NCBI GenBank assembly: GCA_965243835.1
Contig: OZ251578.1
Span: 2,604,001 to 2,668,000, forward strand
DNA: 64,000 nt
Direction: 5' to 3'
Source of the DNA: G965202665 sp965243835
GTDB taxonomy: Bacteria; Actinomycetota; Acidimicrobiia; Spongiisociales; Spongiisociaceae
The notes under the pieces: generated by a model
Told to the model about the DNA's origin: nothing
Databases searched by the model: none
The model's input: only the letters and a program-made list of their open reading frames with translations
Shown: piece by piece, positions 19,826 through 28,752 of the stretch
How the letters are laid out: each line of letters starts with the position of its first letter
How positions within the stretch are numbered: position 1 is the first letter of the stretch
Translations under genes and position numbers: made by a program

Positions 19826-20234
19826 CCGATGCGCTGGACGGGCGAGGCCGCTGTCAGCCGCGCAAAACGCCGACCGGGTACGCCCCGGACAAACCGCCCC
19901 GCCCCCGCCCGCCGTCCTCACCCGCTTCGCCGAACCGCCCGCCATCCGCCGTCCGCCGGAGATATTGAAGTTGAAACCCGGCGCTACGCTCTCAAATTGG
20001 GGGCGCAAAACACCTGGAAAAATTTGGCAAACACCGCCCCCGACCCCGCAACCGCCCGGAACCCGCTCCGCCTCAACCGCGCCGCCGTCAAAAGAACCGG
20101 TAGGCCAAACCGGGCCAACCGCCGCCGCGGAATCGGCCTTCCGCCGGAAACGCCCCGCCGCCCGGCCCGGCGATTACCCGCTTGTACCCGCTTGCCGAAC
20201 AGCCGGGGCCGCCATCGCAGGACAGCGTGCCTGA
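19826..20234 (+). pseudogene. decayed amidase 5' copy directly upstream of the intact gene
   Basis: GAGGCCGCTGTCAGCCGCGC at 19846 repeats the amidase start (20250). A later piece (20085-20195) follows the amidase VAVKDLIDQAGRITTAGSAF and GRPRASAPAITR segment in decayed form. A dispersed element copy lies between the two pieces. Confidence 0.65.
19955..20037 (+). repeat. dispersed 80-bp element, copy 11
   Basis: GTTGAAACCCGGCGCTACGC followed by TCTCAAATTGGGGGCGC and CCTGGAAAAATTTGGC. It lies inside the decayed amidase copy. Confidence 0.8.
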
Positions 20235-20246
20235 TACGCTGAACGG

Positions 20247-21596
20247 ATGAGGCCGCTGTCAGCCGCGCAAATCGCCGACCGGGTGCGCTCCGGGCGGCTC
20301 GACCCCCGGGCGGTGCGGGAAGACGTCGGGCGGGCCGCCGCCCGGCTCAACCCGCGCCTGAACGCCTTCCTTCATTTAGAGGATCCCGAGGCGGCGGACA
20401 GCGGGGATGGTCCCGGCCGGCGGGGGATATTGTGCGGGGTTCCGGTGGCGGTCAAAGACCTGATAGACCAGGCCGGGCGGATCACCACCGCCGGGTCGGC
20501 TTTCCACCGGGGACGCCCGCGTGCATCGGCCCCGGCGATAACCCGGTTGGAAGCGGAGGGAGCGACCATCGCGGGGCGCACCAACCTGCACGAATTCGCC
20601 TTCGGCTTCTCCTCCGAAAATCCCTGGTTCGGTCCGGTGCGCAACCCCTGGGACCCCGCCCTGTCGGCCGGCGGCTCCTCCGGAGGGTCGGCGGCGGCGG
20701 TAGCGGCCGGGATGGTCCCCGCCGCGCTGGGAACCGACACCGGCGGGTCGGTGCGCACACCGGCCGCCCTATGCGGAATAGTCGGTTTGAAAACAACCAA
20801 CGGGCGCATCCCCCGGGACGGGGTGTTCCCGCTGGCCCCCTCCCTGGACACGGTAGGTCCGATGACCCGCACCGTCGGGGACGCCCGCCTCCTCTACCGG
20901 GCGCTGGCCCCCTCAGACGGGTCCGACCCGCCGCCGGGCCCGGCGCTGGCCGGAATACGGGTCGCGGTTCCCATGACCTGGCTGGAAACCATCCCCCGCA
21001 GCCGCACCGTCCGACGGGGTTTTGAAGGATTCTGCGACGACCTGGCCGGCCTGGGAGCGGAAGTGCGACGGGTGGCCGCCCCGGAACTGGTCCCCGACCG
21101 CAACATTTTCACCATCGTGGGAGCCGAAGCCGTCCGCATTCACCGGCGGTGGCTGACGCAGGGCCTGCCCTACGGGGGAGACGTAGCCGAACGACTGCGG
21201 ACCGCCGCGGCGGTAACCCCGGAGGAATACCAGACCGCTTTGGCGCGGCGGGAAACGATGCGGGCCCGGGCCCGGGAGCTGTTCGCCGACCATCACCTGC
21301 TGGCCACCCCTACCGTCGGCCACCCCCGTAAAACCATCGGTTTGGACGACATGGATATGGATATCGCCGGAACCCCCGTCTTCTACCGAACCCCCCTAAG
21401 CGGCTTCACCGCCCTGGTCAACCACCTGGGATGCCCCGCCCTGGCGTTGCCCCTGACCGCCCCCGGAACCCCGCCCCCCTCGGTGCAACTGATAGCCCCC
21501 TGGCGCCAAGAAGAGCAACTGCTGGAAACGGGCATCGCCCTGGAAGAAGCCGGCCTAGTCGGCTACCGCCCCCCGCCTCTATCCGCCGGCGCCTAA
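20247..21596 (+). CDS. amidase signature family hydrolase
   Basis: 449 residues, the usual size of GatA-like amidases. The Ser-cisSer-Lys triad is visible: Lys70 in VAVKDLID, the GGSSGGS loop (Ser144/145) and Ser168 in GTDTGGSVRTPA. The fold continues with GLKTTNGRIPRDGVFPLAPSLDTVGPM, diagnostic for the family. The family cleaves amides; a stand-alone gene without gatB/gatC nearby favours a catabolic or biosynthetic amidase over tRNA amidation, but the substrate is unknown. ATG at 20247 lies 6 nt after TACGCT (20235-20240), so the transcript may be leaderless. Decayed copies of its 5' end lie upstream (14.2-20.2 kb) and of its 3' end downstream (21.8-24.1 kb). Confidence 0.92.
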   Translation: MRPLSAAQIADRVRSGRLDPRAVREDVGRAAARLNPRLNAFLHLEDPEAADSGDGPGRRGILCGVPVAVKDLIDQAGRITTAGSAFHRGRPRASAPAITRLEAEGATIAGRTNLHEFAFGFSSENPWFGPVRNPWDPALSAGGSSGGSAAAVAAGMVPAALGTDTGGSVRTPAALCGIVGLKTTNGRIPRDGVFPLAPSLDTVGPMTRTVGDARLLYRALAPSDGSDPPPGPALAGIRVAVPMTWLETIPRSRTVRRGFEGFCDDLAGLGAEVRRVAAPELVPDRNIFTIVGAEAVRIHRRWLTQGLPYGGDVAERLRTAAAVTPEEYQTALARRETMRARARELFADHHLLATPTVGHPRKTIGLDDMDMDIAGTPVFYRTPLSGFTALVNHLGCPALALPLTAPGTPPPSVQLIAPWRQEEQLLETGIALEEAGLVGYRPPPLSAGA

Positions 21597-21628
21597 CCGC
21601 CCAAACCTCCGACCGCCCCCGCCCCGCC

Positions 21629-21712
21629 CGGAAAATCTTACGTCCCAACCCGGCGCTACGCTCTTCAATTAGGGGTGCAAAACACCTGGAAAAATTTGCC
21701 AATCCCCGCCAC
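21629..21712 (+). repeat. dispersed 80-bp element, copy 12
   Basis: GGAAAATCTTACGTCCCAAC, CCGGCGCTACGCTCTTCAAT, then CCTGGAAAAATTTGCC. Just after the amidase stop. Confidence 0.8.
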
Positions 21713-21769
21713 CGGCCGCACAACCTCCCCACCCCCAGCCCGACCGTAGTCCGGGCCGCCCACGCAAAC

Positions 21770-21910
21770 ACCGCTGGCCCGGACTACATGTATCCGGACC
21801 ACATGTATATTGACGGACCCCCCACCTCCCACCCGAACCCCCCTAAACGGCTCCACCGCCTTAGTCAACTACCCGGCAACCCCCGCCCCGGCCGCACAAC
21901 CGCCCGATAC
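21770..21910 (+). pseudogene. decayed amidase 3' fragment, copy 1
   Basis: ACATGTATCCGGACCACATG and CCGAACCCCCCTAAACGGCT follow amidase codons around DDMDMDIAGTPVFYRTPLSGFTALVN (21345-21425). Confidence 0.6.
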
Positions 21911-22009
21911 CCGCCCGCCGCTCCGTCCCGAAACCCACCCGACCGGAACCTGCCCGACCGACCGTTCCGACCCGACCACCGCCGACCGCCCCCGCAAAAC
22001 ACCGGCTCG

Positions 22010-22180
22010 GGGACACACATGTATATTGACGGACCCCCATCTCCCACCGACCCCTCCAAACGCTCCACCTCCCCTAAACCACCTGGGATGCCCCGCCCAA
22101 GCGTTGCCCCTAACCAAACCCCCGGAACCCCGCCCCCCTCGGACACAGCTGATAGCCTCTTGGCGCGGCAACGGAGGCGA
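22010..22180 (+). pseudogene. decayed amidase 3' fragment, copy 2
   Basis: Repeats the previous fragment and runs further: CCACCTGGGATGCCCCGCCC, GGAACCCCGCCCCCCTCGG and CAGCTGATAGCC match the amidase end (GCPALALPLTAPGTPPPSVQLIA). Confidence 0.7.
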
Positions 22181-22209
22181 CGGAAAATTAGTCGTCGCGT
22201 TGCGCCCGT

Positions 22210-22821
22210 CTACGCCTTCGCGACGGCCTCGTTGATAGCCCGGCGGACCTCACCGTCTTCTACTATCTCCCTCCGTCGGGCGGCGATGGCGCCCTCTACG
22301 AGTTCCCCCAACCGGGCGTTCCAACCCTCGAAGTCGGCGACGGCGTTGTCGAACCATTGCCCGATCCTTTTTTCTATCTCCCTCCTCTCCTCGGTAATGT
22401 GCGCCGCCACCGTCTCCGGTTTGGACTTGAGAACATAAAACTCGGCGCTGATAAACCCGTCTTCGATGCGACCCTCTTGCCGCCCGGATGGAAACCAGTG
22501 GGAGGGGGTGTGTTTAAACACGCGGCCGTCGCCATCGAAGGGAATCTCCAAGGTGAATGAGTATCCCGGTATGGGGGTGTCGGGGGAGCAACCTCGGGAG
22601 AAGGCCTCCCTACCGGCGGGGAAGGCTCCCTCTCCGGTCTTTTTGATTCTGGGCTCTCCCAGCCGGGGAATGTCAACCCGCAACCTCTCCATATAGACCT
22701 CCGGGCTGTCGAAGCACACCGGGTTATGAACCTTCGCCAACTCCTCGGCGAGTTTCCTCTCCAAAGCGTCGATGGCATCGTAATGACCGAAGAGTTTGGA
22801 AGTATCGTTCGGCAACCTCAT
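22210..22821 (-). CDS. protein of unknown function, second gene of a two-gene unit
   Basis: 203 residues; ATG at 22821 with AGAAGGA about 10 nt upstream, 31 nt after the stop of the preceding gene. N-terminal helix (DAIDALERKLAEELAKVHN), a central beta-rich part (YSFTLEIPFDGDGRVFKHTPSHWFP) and a long C-terminal helical pair (ITEERREIEKRIGQWFDNAVADFEGWNARLGELVEGAIAARR). No signal peptide or membrane segment. I do not recognise the family. Cargo between decayed amidase tails, so probably acquired. Confidence 0.7.
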   Translation of the reverse strand: MRLPNDTSKLFGHYDAIDALERKLAEELAKVHNPVCFDSPEVYMERLRVDIPRLGEPRIKKTGEGAFPAGREAFSRGCSPDTPIPGYSFTLEIPFDGDGRVFKHTPSHWFPSGRQEGRIEDGFISAEFYVLKSKPETVAAHITEERREIEKRIGQWFDNAVADFEGWNARLGELVEGAIAARRREIVEDGEVRRAINEAVAKA

Positions 22822-22852
22822 TCTCTCTTATCCTTCTTTCCCCGCCGAACCC

Positions 22853-23467
22853 TTATCCGGCATCGGCGGCTACGGCCTTCACCGCCGCCCCGGAGCACCC
22901 CGGCGGCTCGGCGGCTTTGCCTATAGCCCGCTCGTGGTCGCCGCTCTCGTCCCGTTTGCGGAGACCGGCGGCTTCCTTCTTCAAGTCCGCCGCCTCTTTG
23001 ATATGCCCCCGCAACTCCCGGAGCCGGGCGTCGATGGCCTTCCGGAGGCGGATATGCGGGCCCCGGCCGCCATCAGCCGTCCTCCCCGACGCGGGCAAAA
23101 TCTCGGCGTAGGCGGCCATCTCTTTCGCCCAGCGGACAACCTCCCGGGCGTTCCCTCCCAGCCCCCGCCGGATGCGGAACCGGCGCGGGCGCGGCCTAGG
23201 TGGGACGTGATCCATCCCAAGTGCGTATCCCGCATATGGAAGAAGCGCCTCCACCGCGTCGATGCGCTCCAAGGCGCTGTTTATATGGTCCACGAACTTC
23301 CAGCCGTCAAAACCGGACTCCAACTCCGAGTCGTAGCCCATCTCGGCGAGGGTGAAGACATCCCCCGCCTTGTACTCCAAGATACGGCCAGAACCGGGCG
23401 GGCCGACGACGCACACCCCTTCGTAGCGGCTTCTTACCCTGATGAAGTCCAAAACGCTCTTATCCAT
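22853..23467 (-). CDS. protein of unknown function, first gene of a two-gene unit
   Basis: About 204 residues from ATG 23467; a TTG 30 nt further out is an alternative. The N-terminal half is globular (DFIRVRSRYEGVCVVGPPGSGRILEYKAGDVFTLAEMGYDSELE). GPPGSGR resembles a P-loop, but no Walker B follows and the length is too short for an ATPase. The C-terminal half is charged helix (RLRKAIDARLRELRGHIKEAADLKKEAAGLRKR). Followed by the gene at 22821. Unknown family. Confidence 0.6.
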   Translation of the reverse strand: MDKSVLDFIRVRSRYEGVCVVGPPGSGRILEYKAGDVFTLAEMGYDSELESGFDGWKFVDHINSALERIDAVEALLPYAGYALGMDHVPPRPRPRRFRIRRGLGGNAREVVRWAKEMAAYAEILPASGRTADGGRGPHIRLRKAIDARLRELRGHIKEAADLKKEAAGLRKRDESGDHERAIGKAAEPPGCSGAAVKAVAADAG

Positions 23468-24275
23468 ACCCCGGAGGCTACACGGCGGGAAAGACAAATC
23501 CCCGAGCGGACGAAACGTGCGTTACTCCGCCCAAAAAAAGGGGGACGGCCGGGGGCGGAAGTGAACCACCGCCGCCAGGCCAGCCCCGTTGCCGGAGCGT
23601 CCGTCATCCGGAGGCGATGGTTACTCCGAACTCGTTTCCCAGTGAGGCGGACGACCTCACCGGGGCGTCCGGGGAGAAGTTGGTCTGCCCCTTGAGGAAG
23701 GGGGACCCCTTCCTTAGAACGGCGCCGCATACCAGCGAGCGCGGGTCGGGCCGACCGCCGCCGTTCCCTCCGGGTCCGGATCCTCCGGCACCATAAGCCC
23801 CACCCCGGACCTGACCGCCCGCCCCCGTCCGCCAACCCGCCCCGCCCGTCCCTGACCGACTCGCCGCTATCGGCCACCCCCGCCGTCGCCCATCTCCGCA
23901 AAACCATCGGGTTGGACAACATGAATAATTGACGGAACCCCGTCCGGGATGCCCGACCCCGGCATTGCCCCCGCCCCCGGAACCCCACCCTCGGCGCAAC
24001 TGATCGCCTCTGGAGACCGGAAGAGGCTTTGTTGGAAGAGGGCCGCCATCCGCTGGTTGTCCGTCCGGGCGGTCATCGGAGGGTTGTTTCCGCCGTCCGG
24101 TCGTAGCAACGGATTGCGGATTCGCATTCGGCGACCCGGAGGCGGGGGGCTTCTGCGGCGGGCGGGGTGAGCGGCGGGGTCGTCTAGTTCGTCCGCACGC
24201 CGGGGACAGCGGTCGGCGTCTGTCGCTAGGTGTAGATGGCCGGGGGCGGTCGGCGGCGGGCAGGCGGTTTGGCGG
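23468..24275. other. gene-free stretch with decayed repeats
   Basis: Contains a repeat of about 90 bp at 23707-23795, also present at 26782-26885 (shared core GGGCCGACCGCCGCCG and CCGGATCCTCCGGC), and an amidase 3' fragment at 23862-24075. No convincing open frame. Confidence 0.6.
23862..24075 (+). pseudogene. decayed amidase 3' fragment, copy 3
   Basis: CGGCCACCCCCGCCGTCGCC, AAAACCATCGGGTTGGACAA and CGGCGCAACTGATCGCC follow amidase codons for ATPTVGHPRKTIGLDDMD and SVQLIAPWRQEE. It sits on the far side of the two unknown genes. Confidence 0.7.
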
Positions 24276-24363
24276 GCGGGGTCGGGGGTTGGCAGATTTT
24301 TCCAGGCGTTTTGCTCCCCCAATTTGAAGAGCTTAGCGCCGGGTTGGACGTAAGATTTTCCGA
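24276..24363 (-). repeat. dispersed 80-bp element, copy 13
   Basis: Inverse orientation: GGCAGATTTTTCCAGGCG, CCCCCAATTTGAAGAGC and TAGCGCCGGG, then TAAGATTTTCC. Confidence 0.8.
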
Positions 24364-24539
24364 GTGGGGCGGCGGTCGGAGGCTCGGGCGGTCAGGTGTA
24401 GATGGCCGTGGGCGGGCGAGCGGGCGCGCTGGGTCGGTTTCTGCCGGGGATTCGTTGGCGCAGGCGTTGTTCCCGGTGGTCCCGGATCGGGTTGCGGAAC
24501 GCGAACCCGGTTGCGGCGGGGGAGCGCCGGGTGGCCGAT

Positions 24540-24568
24540 TTGACATCTGTTTTTAAATAGTGTAGAAT
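24540..24568 (+). promoter_or_regulatory. sigma70-type promoter of the HNH gene
   Basis: TTGACA (24540-24545), 17-nt spacer, TAGAAT (24563-24568), in a short AT-rich patch. The leader to ATG 24652 is about 77 nt. Confidence 0.75.
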
Positions 24569-24651
24569 ATGGGAATAATATTTACTCTATTCGGTTATAC
24601 TCTATACAAGCCCCAAAAAGAATGTCACACCCCCCTCCTAAGGTGAACACC

Positions 24652-25947
24652 ATGCAACACAACAACCAAACCCCCACCGAAACCCGACAGGAAACCTGCG
24701 CGCGGGTGAAGACCATCACCGCCGCCGGCCTGGCCGACCTGCGCCGACTGGCCGAACCGGACCTGTCCCCGACGGAGCTGGGGGAGATAGCGGAAACGGT
24801 AAAACAAATCGACGCACAGGTGTCTTCCCTGAAATGCCACTTGGCCGGACGGCTCAGCCGCGCCGACGGGGGAGCCGGGTCGGGCGAGGCGCTGCGGGAT
24901 CAGCTGGGGGTCACCAACCGGGAAGCCAAACAACTGTCGCAAATGTCCCGCCGACTGGAGGAAATGCCCAACACCCGCGCCAAACTGGAGGCGGGGGAAA
25001 TCACCATGTCCAACGCTGCTGCGTTGGCTAACGCCGCCGGGGAGTGCGGAGCCAAACAGGTGGACGAAAACAAGGGATTGCTGGCGGAGGCCGCGTCCTC
25101 CAATCCGGATGATTTCCGCAAGCGTTCCCGCCGGTGGGCCAACGCCCACAGCCCGGACCGGGGCGAGGGGTTGCTGGGGCGGCAGAAGACGCAACGGAAG
25201 ACGCACCTGTTTTGGAGCAAGGAACTGGAGATGGGAATCCTGCACGCCGAAATGGACTACGTCAGCTTCGGGCAGGTGCGGCAAGCCTTGGACAAGCACA
25301 CCGACCTGTTGCGGCGGGACGACTCCGGCGGGGAAGCCCACCCCGACGACATCCGCACCGGCGACCAACGCCGGACCGACGCCCTGGTGGAACTCATCAC
25401 CGGGCGCCGCGCCCACACCCTGGAGCCCCTTCCCACCGGTAACGGGGCGGGGAAAGAACCCACCCAGGTGGTGGCAGTAGTCGACCTGGACTTGCTGAAC
25501 GGATCCCGACCGGACGGGAACTGCGAAATCCTGGGCGTCGGGCCCGTCCCGCCCTCCGTATTGGGCAACCTCTCCCCCGACGCCTCGGTGTGCGGGATCA
25601 TCTTCGGAGGCAAAGGCCGCGTGCTGTGGCTGGGACGCAACCAGCGACTGGGCAACCGGGCCCAACGCCTAGCGGCCGCGGTGCGGGACAAAGGATGCGT
25701 CAGATGCGACGCCCCCGTTCACCAAACCGAGTTGCACCACCTGCAGGATTGGTACGACGGCGGTCCCACCGATATTGACAACCTGGTCTCCTTGTGCGGG
25801 CCCCACCACCGAGAGTTGCAGGAACACAACCGGGAACTGGTAAAAACCGGAAACAAATGGCAAACCCGCCCCCGCACCGGACCACCACCCCCGCCTCCGC
25901 CCCCGCGCAGGCCAGCCAAACCCCCCGCCCGCGCCGCGCCGCCCTGA
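24652..25947 (+). CDS. DUF222 / HNH endonuclease domain protein (13E12-repeat type)
   Basis: 431 residues. The N-terminal DUF222-like region (about 1-250) carries RLSRADGGAGSGEALRDQLGVTNREAKQLSQMSRRLEEMP and GEITMSNAAALANAAG. The C-terminal HNH nuclease motif has the expected spacing: C-x2-C (CVRC), LHHLQDWYDGGPTDIDNLVSLC and HHREL. A proline-rich tail follows. Such proteins are abundant in actinobacteria, often mobile or duplicated. The ATG at 24652 was chosen over 24622 because AAGGTG precedes it at the right distance. A decayed copy of its 3' half follows at 26070. Confidence 0.9.
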   Translation: MQHNNQTPTETRQETCARVKTITAAGLADLRRLAEPDLSPTELGEIAETVKQIDAQVSSLKCHLAGRLSRADGGAGSGEALRDQLGVTNREAKQLSQMSRRLEEMPNTRAKLEAGEITMSNAAALANAAGECGAKQVDENKGLLAEAASSNPDDFRKRSRRWANAHSPDRGEGLLGRQKTQRKTHLFWSKELEMGILHAEMDYVSFGQVRQALDKHTDLLRRDDSGGEAHPDDIRTGDQRRTDALVELITGRRAHTLEPLPTGNGAGKEPTQVVAVVDLDLLNGSRPDGNCEILGVGPVPPSVLGNLSPDASVCGIIFGGKGRVLWLGRNQRLGNRAQRLAAAVRDKGCVRCDAPVHQTELHHLQDWYDGGPTDIDNLVSLCGPHHRELQEHNRELVKTGNKWQTRPRTGPPPPPPPPRRPAKPPARAAPP

Positions 25948-26069
25948 CGCGGCGCCCGCTCCCCGACCCGCCCACCGGCCAAACCCGACAGCGAGAAACC
26001 GGGCAACCCCGACGCAGATGGGGTGATGACGGCTGACTAAAACCGGGACGCGTCGGCCCGGTCTCCACC

Positions 26070-26425
26070 CGCACGAGGTTGCGCGAAGTCGGGTACCGGG
26101 CCCGTCCCGCCTTTCTGTGCTGGACAACCTATCACCCGACTTTCCGCGTGCGGGATCATTTATGGCCGGGACGCGACCAGCGACCGGACAACCGGGCGCA
26201 AGGCCCGGCGGCCGTGGTGCGGGACAAAGGATGCGTGCGACGCTCCCGTCCGTCAACCTGGTTGACATCACCAGCAGGATCGGTACGGCGGCAAACCCGC
26301 ACCGGAACGCCGCCGCGCAGACCGACCAAACCCCCCGCCCGCGCCGCGTCGCCCTGACGGGCAACCGCGTCCCGACCCGCCTACCGGCCAAACCCGACAG
26401 CGAGAAATCGAGAAATCTCCGAGGC
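26070..26425 (+). pseudogene. decayed tail copy of the DUF222-HNH gene
   Basis: GGGCCCGTCCCGCC, GTGCGGGATCAT, GTGCGGGACAAAGGATGCGT and, past the stop, ACCGGCCAAACCCGACAGCG repeat 25540-26000 in order. Frames are broken and the HNH motif is lost. Confidence 0.75.
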
Positions 26426-26467
26426 TGTCGGGGTGATGATCGGACAATCAACCGACGAGAGCTGAAG

Positions 26468-26700
26468 ATGATGACCGAGGAGCACTTGGTAGAGGACGCT
26501 CTAAAGAGGAACGCGGGTCGGGGAGAGCGGGCGTGTTCGACCTACGAGGAGGGCCGGCAGGATGCCCGGAAAGCGGCCGAGGCCGGCGCGCCTCAAGGCG
26601 ACAAGGGCACTGGAAATCTGACGGGAGATCGCCCGCTACGAGGGCGTAGGAGCCGACTACCGGGCGGGCGCGGCGTCGGCGTAGCCGGAGAGGAAGAGAA
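26468..26700 (+). pseudogene. broken small gene, unknown
   Basis: ATG at 26468 gives MMTEEHLVEDALKRNAGRGERA. The protein-like reading then moves to another frame (RLKATRALEI, REIARYEGVGADYRAGAASA) with a stop between. It looks like a small helical gene with a frameshift and a nonsense codon. No family. Confidence 0.35.
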
Positions 26701-26781
26701 CGGGCCTCGGCGGAATCCTGTTCGCGGCGGTTGTTCTTCGCTGTCCTGGGGTTGGCCGTCGTCGGCGATTGGACGATGATC

Positions 26782-26885
26782 CGCCTCTTCCTTCCCTAAA
26801 ACGGAGCCGCGCCCCAGCGAGCGCGTGCCCGGGCCGACCGCCGCCGCTCCCCTCCGGATCCGGATCCTCCGGCCCCGTCGCCCCA
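26782..26885. repeat. second copy of the 90-bp repeat seen at 23707
   Basis: Shares CCAGCGAGCGCG, GGGCCGACCGCCGCCG and GGATCCTCCGG in order with 23707-23795. It may be a relic of a shared gene. Confidence 0.6.
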
Positions 26886-27052
26886 CCCCAACCTGGCACA
26901 TCATACTGACGCTTTTCAAGCCTTCTTGACCCGGCGCAAGGCCTGCCATCAGGCGCATATACTTGACAGACCCTCCGGACATCTACATCTGGCAGACTGC
27001 CGGGTATAATCAAGCCGATGGCGAACCTACGAACGAAAGGGGCGCAAACTCA

Positions 27053-27598
27053 ATGGCGCAGACGGACCTTGCGACATACTTGCCGCAAGTTGCGGCGGAA
27101 GCGGTGGCAAAGGCGGAAGACACTGATATTGACAAGGTCGATGACCTATTCAATGACCGCGTGCAGTATGTCGCTAGCCGAACGCTGGGCGAACTGCGCG
27201 AATACGCAGGCAAGTATGACACCATAACAGGGTTTGACTATTCTGCGACTGCCTTGAAATTCGCATGGGCATACAAACGAACAGAAGGCAGGCGGAAAAT
27301 CAAACTGCCTGACCCGTCAAACGCAACACTGACAGATATTTTGAATGTCATATATGCGGCAAGGCAAGGCGCGGACCTGGCTTTACGGGCAATAACGAAC
27401 TGCCTTGAATACTTTGAAGTTCACTCTGCCATACCCGACGCTATGACTGACGAAATAAGGCGGGCCTGGCATCCTGCCAAAAGCGCACTTGCCTATATAA
27501 TACACAAGGCCGACCTGTTTGAAATGGCAATAACCAGATACGGCACTGATATTGACAACCTTATTGACCTGCTACAGAAAGACGATGACAATGACTGA
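27053..27598 (+). CDS. protein of unknown function in an AT-richer island
   Basis: 181 residues from ATG 27053, chosen because AAAGGGG lies 10 nt upstream; a longer frame from 26963 has no such site. The sequence is acidic and helical: VAAEAVAKAEDTDIDKVDDLFNDRVQYVASRTLGELREYAGKYDTITG, then LTDILNVIYAARQGADLALRAITNCLEYFEVH and LDLLQKDDDND-like end. Base and codon use are less GC-rich than the neighbours, suggesting transfer. No recognised domain. Confidence 0.65.
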   Translation: MAQTDLATYLPQVAAEAVAKAEDTDIDKVDDLFNDRVQYVASRTLGELREYAGKYDTITGFDYSATALKFAWAYKRTEGRRKIKLPDPSNATLTDILNVIYAARQGADLALRAITNCLEYFEVHSAIPDAMTDEIRRAWHPAKSALAYIIHKADLFEMAITRYGTDIDNLIDLLQKDDDND

Positions 27599-28040
27599 CT
27601 AAGAAAGCCTTTGAGAACTCTTACCCATACCTTTTTCAAAACACATCGAGATCAACTTTATCAACTGACCGTAGACAGGCCTGACGAGTCATGAATAGAT
27701 AAGACACTGGCAGAATCTGCCAGGCAAGTATGACCAAGATGTGAAGGTAATCAAGGCCCGGATATCAAAGGGCGGGGATACAGGCCTGCCTATTGACTGG
27801 AAACGATTGTCCATCGAGCAAGGTGGCAGAATAATACGGGTGGACTTTCTGCGATTTGTTACTTTTGACAAACAAAGGGCAAAAAATTTATTATGAACAC
27901 GGGCGCACAGTTACCAAGGTATAGACCGCTGTCAGAAGAATACTGACAAACGGCGCACTTGACAGAATGCCATTGCCTGACACTAGGTTGTTTCCGGTAT
28001 TCCGCCGACGGCGTTCCTGCGGGAAAGGACAGGGACCGGA
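27599..28040 (+). other. AT-richer stretch with an ORF relic
   Basis: A reading frame at about 27697-27896 (GKYDQDVKVIKARISKGGDTGLP, LSIEQGGRIIRVDFLRFVTF) looks protein-like but has no start signal and is bounded by stops. Probably the remains of a second gene of the island. Confidence 0.4.
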
Positions 28041-28118
28041 GGCGATTGCCAAATTTTTCCAGGTCGTCAAACGCCCCCAAATTGATAGCGTAGCACCGAT
28101 TTTGAACGTAAAAACCTT
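28041..28118 (-). repeat. dispersed 80-bp element, copy 14
   Basis: GCCAAATTTTTCCAGGTCG, CGCCCCCAAATTGATAGCGT and AGCACCGATTTTGAACGTAA. Marks the right edge of the AT-richer island. Confidence 0.8.
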
Positions 28119-28504
28119 CGGGACGGCTGGGGCGATGGGGGGACGGCGTCCGGTCGGGCCCGCTCTCCGGGACCGCCCGGTTATTCCGGCAATCGACGGG
28201 CGGGACTATGCAGTAGCCGCCCTAACCTTAACAGGCCCTGCTACGGCGCAACTGCGCCGATATGTCCCAGCCCCGGTACGACCAGCCGACTGCCGGACGG
28301 TGTTCGGATAACCCGCCGCCCGATGTTGCAGGACCGTCGCCGAGCTACGGGCGGCCGACGAGCTGGACGACCGGAACGCCCGCCGACTATCGTTCCCACC
28401 GGTCCGAACTGGCGGACGACCCGCTCGGACGTCCGCCGCCGAAACGGATACCGCCAACCGACGCCGCATATCGCCGCCCGGGACCCGGCCGTCGGGCCGC
28501 CCGG

Positions 28505-28586
28505 ACATTTTTTGGGTTGAAATCGGCGCTACGCTATCGAAATTAGGGGGTTCGAAAAAACTGGAAAAAAATGGCAAGCCCCGCCC
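28505..28586 (+). repeat. dispersed 80-bp element, copy 15
   Basis: TTGAAATCGGCGCTACGC, GAAATTAGGGGGTTCG and CTGGAAAAAAATGGC. The 28119-28504 stretch before it shows no gene. Confidence 0.8.
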
Positions 28587-28644
28587 TTGGCCGCCGCAGC
28601 GCCCGGAAACTGGCCACCGCCGGGAACTGTCCGTCTGACCGCCC

Positions 28645-28729
28645 GGAATTTTTATGTTGAAAATCGGCGCTACGCTGTGTAGTCTGGGGGTTCCAAAACA
28701 ACCTGGGAAAATCCGGCAAGCCCCGCCCG
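28645..28729 (+). repeat. dispersed 80-bp element, copy 16
   Basis: GTTGAAAATCGGCGCTACGC, then TCTGGGGGTTCC and CCTGGGAAAATCCGGC. It ends about 25 nt before the chosen start of korA and forms a false N-terminal extension of that frame. Confidence 0.8.
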
Positions 28730-28752
28730 GTTTGCGCGTCTGGCAGGAAAAC

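Noticed and set aside
22856..23467. P-loop ATPase (GPPGSGR in the first unknown gene)
   Set aside because: No Walker B or ATPase fold follows and the protein is too short; treated as coincidence.
24236..24556. 106-codon frames on both strands
   Set aside because: They cover a dispersed element copy and lack start signals.
26963..27010. TTGACA (26963) and TATAAT (27005) as one promoter
   Set aside because: The spacing is 36 nt, far from 17; either box might belong to a different promoter.
28654..28752. Longer N-terminus for KorA from ATG 28654
   Set aside because: The extra codons are a dispersed repeat copy; the GTG at 28753 has a ribosome site near the conserved start.
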